This document shows positions 12,425-18,097 of a DNA stretch of 18,097 nucleotides, piece by piece. Position 1 is the stretch's first letter. Every line of letters starts with the position of its first letter. The notes beneath the pieces were generated by a model. It had not been told where the DNA came from. It saw nothing but the letters and a program-made list of their open reading frames with translations, and did not search any database. The DNA lies in contig JAKLHL010000007.1 in assembly GCA_022710165.1 (NCBI GenBank), positions 1 through 18,097 on the forward strand. Reading direction: 5' to 3'. The position numbers were made by a program, and so were the translations under genes. This DNA is from Bdellovibrionales bacterium (GTDB taxonomy: Bacteria; Bdellovibrionota; JAFGOL01).

Positions 12425-12873
12425 TGGACCAGCAAAGCGAAAATTTTATTTTCTGTCCTTCCTGCGAGCACAAACAAAGCTCTGTCAACCTTGAGTGCGA
12501 GGCCTGCGGATTGATCTTCTCAAAATACCTAAAATACACTCCCATAAAGGCTTTTCTTAATAAGTTCATGTCCCCCAAAGAGATAATGCAGATAAGAAAG
12601 GCAGAGGAAAGGTTCACTAAGGTCCAAAATGACAGGCAGTCAAAGACCGAGCTGATAATAAGGTGTCAAAAAGAAAGGCTGCTAGACCTTGCCTCTTACC
12701 ATACGCGAAGAGAAAACGACAATGACAGCATGGACCTGATAAAAAAACTAAGTTCTTCGCTTTATATAGATAATGAAAAAGGAAAAAGCGTTTGGACTCC
12801 GTCGCTGATCATGTCCTCAATAATACTCGTGATATTAGCTGCACTAACACTCATACTAAGAAGCTATATCTAG
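12424..12873 (+). CDS. tail-anchored zinc-ribbon protein, function unknown
   Basis: A 149-residue protein. The N-terminus carries a zinc ribbon of the form C-x2-C-x10-C-x2-C (FCPSCEHKQ ... LECEACGLIF). The middle (about 40-120) is charged and probably helical, and the last 23 residues (SLIMSSIILVILAALTLILR) form one membrane span, so it should be tail-anchored with the ribbon in the cytoplasm. ATG 12424 overlaps the cupin stop as TGATG; an in-frame TTG at 12418 is less likely. The C-terminus overlaps the end of rnr on the other strand, the stops sharing the CTAG palindrome. I do not recognise a named family; no function is proposed. Confidence 0.8.
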   Translation: MDQQSENFIFCPSCEHKQSSVNLECEACGLIFSKYLKYTPIKAFLNKFMSPKEIMQIRKAEERFTKVQNDRQSKTELIIRCQKERLLDLASYHTRRENDNDSMDLIKKLSSSLYIDNEKGKSVWTPSLIMSSIILVILAALTLILRSYI

Positions 12874-14972
12874 TTCCTGATACTGAACTCTATCTCACCC
12901 TTAAAGATATCCACTCCCATTACGATAACATTTATCTTGTCCCCAAGCTTGAACCTCGGTTTTGGCCCCTTCGAGAAAACGGCCATCTTGCTCCTATCAA
13001 AGATGAAACGTTCATAACCAAGGCTTGAGAACGGTAGGAACCCTTCAATGAATACCTCGCTGAGCTCAATGAACATGCCGTTGTCATTTATACCGCTAAC
13101 TTCTCCCTGGAAGCTCTTCCCAATTTTATCCTCCATGAACCTTGCCTGTTTTATCTTGGTTATGCTCCTCTCTGCTTCCATGGCCTTTATTTCGCCTTCG
13201 CTGCAGCGTTCACAGATCGCTTTAAGGTCCTCTTCCTTGTACTTTGTCCCCTTGATGATCCTGTGGGCCATAAGGTCGGGATAACGCCTTATTGGCGAGG
13301 TAAAATGGGAATAGTCCTTGAGCGCTAGGGCAAAATGTCCCAGTTCTTTTGAATTGGAATAGGATGCTTTCTTAAGACTCCTTAACAGCGCCCTATTAAG
13401 CAATGACCTTGCTGGATGCTTCTCTATCTTTTTCAGATAATTTGAAAGTTGTCTTGCAGTGTTCCAGGACGGGTCAAAGTGTACCTTGTATTCTCCCGCA
13501 AGATCTGAGTACTCCTTGAGCTTTTCAAGGCTGGGAACCTCGTGCACCCTAAAGACCCCAAGCCCCTTTGACTTCATAAGCCTTGCTGACTGGATGTTTG
13601 CGGCGATCATGAATTCCTCTATCAAAGAATGCGAGGGATATACGGGCCTTTTTTTAACGCCTATTATATTACCCTTGTCGTTTATGTCGAATATCGGTTC
13701 AGGGATATCAAGGAACACCGTGCCTCTATTAAAACTTTTCTTCCTTAAGAGCATATACAGCTCATACATCGCTTCCATACGGGGATCTTTCTTGTCTATC
13801 ATCTCTTGAGCGTCCTCGTAGGTAAGCCTTGCTGAACTTTTTATGACCGACGGATATATTCTGCTCTTTATCACTGAGCCCTTGCTGTCATGAAGTATCT
13901 CTGCGGTCATTGTGTACCTGTACCTTGCAGGTTTTAAACAGCAGACCTCGTTAGAAAGACCGTGTGGCAGCATGGGTATGGCCGTATCTGGGAAATAAAC
14001 ACTGGTAGTACGTTCCATGGCTTCGTTGTCTATCTGGGTCCCTGGCAGCACGTAGTGTGAAACGTCAGCTATTGAAACGAAGAGCTTGAATTTATCTCCC
14101 TCTTTCTCGCAGTAAACCGCATCATCAAAATCCTTAGCATCAGCACCGTCGATAGTGACTATCCCAAGCTTGGTAAGGTTCTTTCTTTTGATGCCTTTTT
14201 CATCAGTTATGAACTCACCATTGTAGTCTTTTTCATCCTGAGAAGGCTCTTTTATACTTTGAGCTTCAGACTCAACAGCGTCAGAAAATTCGTCCCTGAG
14301 CTTATATTCCTTTATAACTATATAGGAATCCTGATCGACTATTTTTACTACTTCACCGTAAGGAAGGGTCCTTTGTGAAGGCCATTTCTTTATTTCTGCC
14401 TCAACCCAGTCTCCCTTTCTTGCCCTGTTCAAACGGCCGTGCTGTACCATCATTACGTCGCCTGTGGCCCTTGCCTCAACCGCTAGGGAGCCCTGATAGT
14501 CTATTACTCTGCCTATTATCTTTGAGTCCCTTCTTGAGATGAACTCAACGAACTTTCCGCTGACTTTGCCGCCTCGTTCCCTCTTCTTCTCCACACGGAT
14601 GATATCGCCATGCATGATACCGCTCCAATGGACCTCGTGCCTGTCAATGAAAACGTCGCTGTCCTCTTCGGGCGATATGACAAAACCAAAACCCTGCTGG
14701 GTCTTCACGAATTTACCCACAACAGTGTGTTTTATATCTTTTTTGGGGCGTGGAGCGGCCTTTGGCTTTCTTTCCTTTTCCTCAACAAAAATATAAAGGC
14801 CTTTCTCCGTCTTTTTAACAGCGCCCGTATTTATCAGCGACTGCATGTGTGGAAGGAGCTTTTTCCTTGGACGGGTGCTTATCTTGAATATCTTTACAAG
14901 CTCGTCAAAACTGAATTCATGTTTTGGGTTAGATTCAAGAACGCTCAGGATATCCTGTTTTTTCACGCTCAT
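12870..14972 (-). CDS. rnr: ribonuclease R (RNase II/R family 3'-5' exoribonuclease)
   Basis: A 700-residue exoribonuclease that degrades structured RNA and takes part in mRNA and rRNA quality control. Domain order is N-terminal winged helix (about 1-62, ending KKTEKGLYIF), cold-shock domains (about 85-230, with TQQGFGFVISPEEDSDVFI), RNB catalytic domain (about 260-600) and C-terminal S1 domain (about 625-700, with SFQGEVSGINDNGMFIELSE). The active-site aspartates fit the family: Asp275, Asp281, Asp283 and Asp284 in DGADAKDFDDAVY, spaced as in E. coli RNase R. The HFTSPIRRYPDL motif is present. The winged helix favours RNase R over RNase II. ATG 14972 overlaps the nadA stop (TAATG), so it is coupled to nadA. 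It lacks the long Lys-rich tail of some relatives. Confidence 0.97.
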   Translation of the reverse strand: MSVKKQDILSVLESNPKHEFSFDELVKIFKISTRPRKKLLPHMQSLINTGAVKKTEKGLYIFVEEKERKPKAAPRPKKDIKHTVVGKFVKTQQGFGFVISPEEDSDVFIDRHEVHWSGIMHGDIIRVEKKRERGGKVSGKFVEFISRRDSKIIGRVIDYQGSLAVEARATGDVMMVQHGRLNRARKGDWVEAEIKKWPSQRTLPYGEVVKIVDQDSYIVIKEYKLRDEFSDAVESEAQSIKEPSQDEKDYNGEFITDEKGIKRKNLTKLGIVTIDGADAKDFDDAVYCEKEGDKFKLFVSIADVSHYVLPGTQIDNEAMERTTSVYFPDTAIPMLPHGLSNEVCCLKPARYRYTMTAEILHDSKGSVIKSRIYPSVIKSSARLTYEDAQEMIDKKDPRMEAMYELYMLLRKKSFNRGTVFLDIPEPIFDINDKGNIIGVKKRPVYPSHSLIEEFMIAANIQSARLMKSKGLGVFRVHEVPSLEKLKEYSDLAGEYKVHFDPSWNTARQLSNYLKKIEKHPARSLLNRALLRSLKKASYSNSKELGHFALALKDYSHFTSPIRRYPDLMAHRIIKGTKYKEEDLKAICERCSEGEIKAMEAERSITKIKQARFMEDKIGKSFQGEVSGINDNGMFIELSEVFIEGFLPFSSLGYERFIFDRSKMAVFSKGPKPRFKLGDKINVIVMGVDIFKGEIEFSIRN

Positions 14973-15877
14973 TATTTTAGTTCCAGCATGTTGAACACAG
15001 CTCTTTTTGCGCTCTCTATAACGTCCCTGGGGATCTCAACGCTGTAACGCATAAGTTCCAAAGAGCTAAGTACACTCTCCACTGTTGTTTTTTTCATGTT
15101 CAGGCAAACTGCCCTATCAAGCGCATAGAATTTCTTGTTAGGATATTTCTTTTTCAAAGGATGGAGTATTCCCTGCTCAGTTATCACTATGAACTCATCG
15201 TGACTAAGTTCACCGGCTTTTTTTATCATCCCGCTGGTCGAGAGTATGTGATCGGCATGTTTAAGGACATGCTCACTGCATTCAGGATGTGCGAAAGTTA
15301 CTGCCTTTGGGTATTTTTTCTTAAGCTCTAACACCTCTTCTTCCATTATCTGTGAGTGAACATAGCAGTGGCCCTGCCATATCACCATGTTCTTCCTGTT
15401 CAGCGTCCTTTGTACATAAGAGCCAAGATTAGTATCTGGAACAAATATCACACCATGTGAGTCCGGTATTGATGAGACCACCTTAACGGCATTTGAAGAG
15501 GTACAGCATATATCGCTGAGCGCCTTTACCTCTGCCGTGCTGTTAACGTAAGTAACGACCTTATACGTCGGATATTTGAACTTAAGTTCCCTCAGTTCGT
15601 CAGCAGTTATCATCTCTGCCATAGGACACCCAGCCCCCGCTTCTGCAAGCAGGACTGTCTTTTGAGGGGATATTATCTTTGCCGTTTCTGCCATGAAGCG
15701 GACACCGCAAAAAACTATCACATCAGCGCTGTTATCCTTTGCCCTCATTGAAAGCTCAAGGCTGTCACCCACAAAGTCCGCAAGGTCCTGGACCTCTGGT
15801 CTTTGATAGGTATGAGCAAGAATTATGGCATTGTTCTTTGCCTTAAGTTCTTTTATCTTTTCAGCAACTTTATCCAT
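14972..15877 (-). CDS. nadA: quinolinate synthase
   Basis: A 301-residue [4Fe-4S] enzyme that condenses iminoaspartate with dihydroxyacetone phosphate to quinolinate in de novo NAD synthesis. The three cluster cysteines are Cys57 (VIVFCGVRFMAET), Cys171 (WQGHCYVHS) and Cys258 (LDRAVCLNMKKTT). Family stretches AHTYQRPEVQDLADFVGDSLELS, YVNSTAEVKALSDICCTSSNA and FVPDTNLGSYV are present. ATG 15877 is preferred because MDKVAEKIKELK is the usual N-terminus; the frame could extend to a TTG at 15913 but the added residues (KKARCCSLVIL) are unlike the family. The ribosome-binding site is poor at both. It lies 48 bases downstream of tRNA-Arg on the same strand and overlaps rnr by one base. NadB and NadC are not in the window. 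Confidence 0.97.
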   Translation of the reverse strand: MDKVAEKIKELKAKNNAIILAHTYQRPEVQDLADFVGDSLELSMRAKDNSADVIVFCGVRFMAETAKIISPQKTVLLAEAGAGCPMAEMITADELRELKFKYPTYKVVTYVNSTAEVKALSDICCTSSNAVKVVSSIPDSHGVIFVPDTNLGSYVQRTLNRKNMVIWQGHCYVHSQIMEEEVLELKKKYPKAVTFAHPECSEHVLKHADHILSTSGMIKKAGELSHDEFIVITEQGILHPLKKKYPNKKFYALDRAVCLNMKKTTVESVLSSLELMRYSVEIPRDVIESAKRAVFNMLELK

Positions 15878-15925
15878 TAAGATAACTAGACTACAACACC
15901 GGGCTTTTTTCAAGTATAAATAAAA

Positions 15926-16002
<77 letters not shown>

Positions 16003-16011
16003 GTCAAGCTA

Positions 16012-17004
16012 CTACTTGGTCACATTAGGATTTGCAGCACTAGCGGCCGCTTTCATCAAATACTGGCCAACTTTCTTGACCTCTTCCTTGTCGGTATCTG
16101 AATCAGTTATCAAGAAGAACTCTGTATCATCGGCAAAAGTATTATTGCCCAGCCTCACACAAAGGTTTGTCCCTTTATTGGTATCAATAACACCTTTCTT
16201 ATTACATTTAGTTACGTCTATAGAGGCTATGCAAGAACCAACCGCATCTTTGCAAACGCTAGTCCTTGTATACTGACCATCCACATAACGCTGTGTGAAG
16301 ATCTGAAAACCTGTATTTGCCTCTTCCCAGTAAGGAGTACCTGCGTCAGTGCCGCCGACATATCCAAGCTTAACTGTGGCAGGAAGAGGTATCTCTAAGT
16401 TCTCAACAATGAATTTCAATCCATAGCTGACGGTCACAAGTTCTTCATTCTCGCTAGTCTTGGTCTTTTTTTCGTGTTTTACGATTGCAAGTCTTACCAT
16501 GTCCCTTAGGGCCGCTCTAGCGCCGCCTTTGTATAGGCATGTTATCTCTTGACTGCGCATAGACGCTGAACAGGATATGTTAGAGGCTTTCAATCCGGAG
16601 TACGTTGCAGGGTTGAAATTAGATATGGAACAGCCTGTTTTTTTATCACAATAGAGCTTAGCCAGAAAATCCTTGCTGAAAACATTTGTAAGATAGGTCA
16701 AAAAATCTAAACAGGCTGCCGAGCCGATAAAGTTGCTGGAATTGACCTCCAAAACATGCTTGGCACAAGCCTGACTACCAGTTATGAACATCTGTTTATT
16801 ATCGCTTCCTTGCTGATATATACCCATGGAATATAGCTTGAAGGTCCTCGCCATCTTGTTGGTAGTCGTAAATTCTCCCATTCCTTCGGGTTCTACAACA
16901 CCATAATAAGTCTTGTTCAAACTTGGTTTATCTAAATTTATGGGTTTATCATCTGCGTACAGATTAAATGATAGGATCATAGATAAGATAACGCTAATAA
17001 ACAT
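16012..17004 (-). CDS. Cys-rich exported protein of unknown function
   Basis: A 330-residue protein with a signal peptide (MFISVILSMILSFNLYA, probable cut before DDKP) and ten cysteines in the mature part, an even number spread over the sequence (for example QACAKH, AACLDF, YCDKKTGC, ITCLYKG, SVCKDAVGSC, NLCVRLG), consistent with disulfide bonds in the periplasm or outside. No membrane span other than the signal, no lipobox, no catalytic motif I recognise. ATG 17004 follows AGGAGGG eight bases upstream, and a good promoter lies just before it. It is followed by tRNA-Arg on the same strand. The neighbouring exported protein at 17077-17463 is also Cys-rich with an even Cys count, suggesting related roles, but each has its own regulatory region. 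Family not recognised. Confidence 0.85.
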   Translation of the reverse strand: MFISVILSMILSFNLYADDKPINLDKPSLNKTYYGVVEPEGMGEFTTTNKMARTFKLYSMGIYQQGSDNKQMFITGSQACAKHVLEVNSSNFIGSAACLDFLTYLTNVFSKDFLAKLYCDKKTGCSISNFNPATYSGLKASNISCSASMRSQEITCLYKGGARAALRDMVRLAIVKHEKKTKTSENEELVTVSYGLKFIVENLEIPLPATVKLGYVGGTDAGTPYWEEANTGFQIFTQRYVDGQYTRTSVCKDAVGSCIASIDVTKCNKKGVIDTNKGTNLCVRLGNNTFADDTEFFLITDSDTDKEEVKKVGQYLMKAAASAANPNVTK

Positions 17005-17034
17005 AAAAAGCCCTCCTGTATTGGATCTAGGCGC

Positions 17035-17063
17035 ATTCTAACAAAAGCTGGGTTAAAGGTCAA
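17035..17063 (-). promoter_or_regulatory. promoter of the 330-residue Cys-rich exported protein
   Basis: On the minus strand TTGACC (17058-17063), 17 bases and TAGAAT (17035-17040), five of six matches each; transcript start near 17028. Its place between the two exported-protein genes indicates separate transcription. Confidence 0.65.
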
Positions 17064-17076
17064 TTAAGGATGGCAG

Positions 17077-17463
17077 TTACAGGTTGAAATACTGCTTGCA
17101 CTCTGTCCGGTTTATACCAAAGCTTGTGCCTTTCATGCAGTCAGGTTCTATTATATTGTATAGAGGCTGTCTCAGGGCTTCTGGGTCCTTGTTGTTCTTG
17201 CAAAAATCCACTGCCACATCACACATATTGGCTTTTTTTGCAAGATCCGAGCGCACCTCTTCAACGAATGAAACCAGTTTAACATAGAGGATGTTAGCAC
17301 AAGGATCTTCTTCTGAATAAAGTTCGTTAAGCCTTTTTTGGAAATTATCCTTATTGCCGGCGAGGAAACTATCGAATTGTCCTATTTCTTCAGGTGTACA
17401 GACATACGCTTGTAAAAGTATCGGGGCCAAAAAGAGAACTAAACCAACGAGAGCCTTCTTCAT
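17077..17463 (-). CDS. small Cys-rich exported protein of unknown function
   Basis: A 128-residue protein with a clear Sec signal peptide (MKKALVGLVLFLAPILLQAY, probable cut after QAY or QA) and six cysteines in the mature part (YVCTPEE, EDPCANI, ANMCDVAVDFC, PDCMKG, TECKQYF), again an even number compatible with three disulfides. The mature part is acidic and looks mostly helical. ATG 17463 has AGGAGG five bases upstream, a strong site. I do not recognise a family. The gene lies 72 bases upstream of the larger Cys-rich exported protein on the same strand and is divergent from nth. Confidence 0.82.
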   Translation of the reverse strand: MKKALVGLVLFLAPILLQAYVCTPEEIGQFDSFLAGNKDNFQKRLNELYSEEDPCANILYVKLVSFVEEVRSDLAKKANMCDVAVDFCKNNKDPEALRQPLYNIIEPDCMKGTSFGINRTECKQYFNL

Positions 17464-17584
17464 CGAGCCTCCTATTCCCTAGTCTTAAGGTATATCATAC
17501 AATTTCTGTGCCATTAAAAATAGGCATATAATCCAAGAACTTAGCACAAAAAGCTAAATTAGGCCACTGTCTAAATGTCCAAAC

Positions 17585-17613
17585 TTTACACAGCCAAATG
17601 TGTAATGTATTAA
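17585..17613 (+). promoter_or_regulatory. candidate promoter of nth with overlapping dyad
   Basis: TTTACA (17585-17590), 17 bases and TATTAA (17608-17613). Predicted start near 17620 would make the nth mRNA nearly leaderless if ATG 17622 is used. A perfect dyad TTACAC-N8-GTGTAA (17586-17591 and 17600-17605) overlaps the -35 and spacer. Nothing else was recognised in the 17464-17621 interval. Confidence 0.4.
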
Positions 17614-17621
17614 GTTATGAA

Positions 17622-18097
17622 ATGCCGAGTAAAGATCACATAAAGAAAGTATTCAAGGGACTGGAAGGGTCCATAAGCTTTGAACCAATAATAAACAAAC
17701 TGGCAAGAAAAAAAGCCCCGGCTTTTGAGATACTGATAGCGACGATGATGAGCGCACGCACCAAGGACGAAGTAACAGAACAGGCGGCAAAGCGTCTTTT
17801 CAGCGAGTATAAAACCCCCAAGGACATGTCCGCGGCAGACACGAAGAAACTTGAAAGGCTGATATATCCCGTCGGTTTTTACAAGACCAAGGCAAAGAAC
17901 ATAGTCAAAATAAGCAAGGCCCTCTTAAAGGATTTTAACGGCAAGGTGCCAAGCACCGTCGATGAATTAACAGAACTTCCTGGTGTAGGTCTAAAGACAG
18001 CGGCCCTAGTAATGGCAGAAGGCTTTGGAAAGGATGAGATCTGTGTTGATACCCACGTCCACAGGATATCCAACAGGCTCGGCTTTACAGCGACTAA
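17622..18097 (+). CDS. nth: endonuclease III (3' part outside window)
   Basis: A DNA glycosylase/AP lyase that removes oxidised pyrimidines in base-excision repair. The 158 codons present include the helix-hairpin-helix LPGVGLKTAALV with catalytic Lys125 and, 18 residues on, catalytic Asp143 in CVDTHVHRISNRLG, the same spacing as Lys120/Asp138 of E. coli Nth. FEILIATMMSARTKDEV matches the N-terminal family motif. The window ends before the C-terminal [4Fe-4S] Cys loop, so its presence cannot be judged. ATG 17622 gives a normal-length N-terminus; an in-frame ATG at 17598 adds eight residues, and neither has a clear ribosome-binding site. Confidence 0.96.
   Translation, partial: MPSKDHIKKVFKGLEGSISFEPIINKLARKKAPAFEILIATMMSARTKDEVTEQAAKRLFSEYKTPKDMSAADTKKLERLIYPVGFYKTKAKNIVKISKALLKDFNGKVPSTVDELTELPGVGLKTAALVMAEGFGKDEICVDTHVHRISNRLGFTAT

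Overview
The window reads as a chromosomal segment of an uncultured Gram-negative bacterium. It has a lipobox outer-membrane-type lipoprotein, several Sec signal peptides, an HlyD-type membrane-fusion protein, CCA-encoding tRNA genes and good sigma-70 promoters. AT content is moderate to high, with frequent ATA and AGG/AGA codons. The mix of an ELWxxDGT-repeat lipoprotein, peptidase-ABC export and small Cys-rich exported proteins recalls deltaproteobacterial or Bdellovibrionota-like genomes, but no gene here fixes the taxonomy and I hold that loosely.

Layout: 1-2239 holds a truncated lysS (minus) divergent from an OsmC-like peroxidase and a coupled cupin. 2345-4213 holds a stand-alone glycogen-binding (CBM48-type) domain protein facing a lipoprotein with an ELW-repeat propeller. 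4266-10684 is the accessory locus of interest. 10777-11217 is an exported ankyrin protein. 11221-12088 is tRNA-Val abutting dapF. 12155-12873 is a cupin plus a tail-anchored zinc-ribbon protein. 12870-15877 is rnr and nadA, overlapping by one base. 15926-17463 is tRNA-Arg and two Cys-rich exported proteins of unknown role. 17622-18097 is the 5' part of nth.

The standout is a peptide natural-product (RiPP-like) locus. Three tiny genes (46, 33 and 59 codons, minus strand), two of them too short for routine gene calling, share a Lys-rich double-glycine leader with hydrophobic residues at -4, -7, -12 and -15, followed by three unrelated Cys-free cores of 23, 7 and 39 residues. They are driven by an exact TTGACA-17-TATAAT promoter. 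Divergent from them is a radical SAM enzyme with the signatures of the 'RiPP maturation radical SAM protein 1' family (cobalamin-binding-like N-domain, Cys cluster followed by GLN, LPxPDY motif, C-terminal winged-helix tail ending in YLSLAL). Next come an ATGA-coupled HlyD-like protein and a 1030-residue ABC transporter carrying an apparently complete C39 leader peptidase (Gln326, Cys332, His404, Asp420) behind two cyclic-nucleotide-binding-like domains. Inference: the radical SAM enzyme modifies one or more cores, and the transporter cleaves after Gly-Gly and exports them. The downstream ELW lipoprotein may be co-transcribed with the peptides. Product, target and self-protection are unknown.

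The rest is housekeeping: protein synthesis (lysS, two tRNAs), diaminopimelate synthesis (dapF), NAD synthesis (nadA), RNA decay (rnr) and base-excision repair (nth). Convergent gene pairs are packed with no room for intrinsic terminators.
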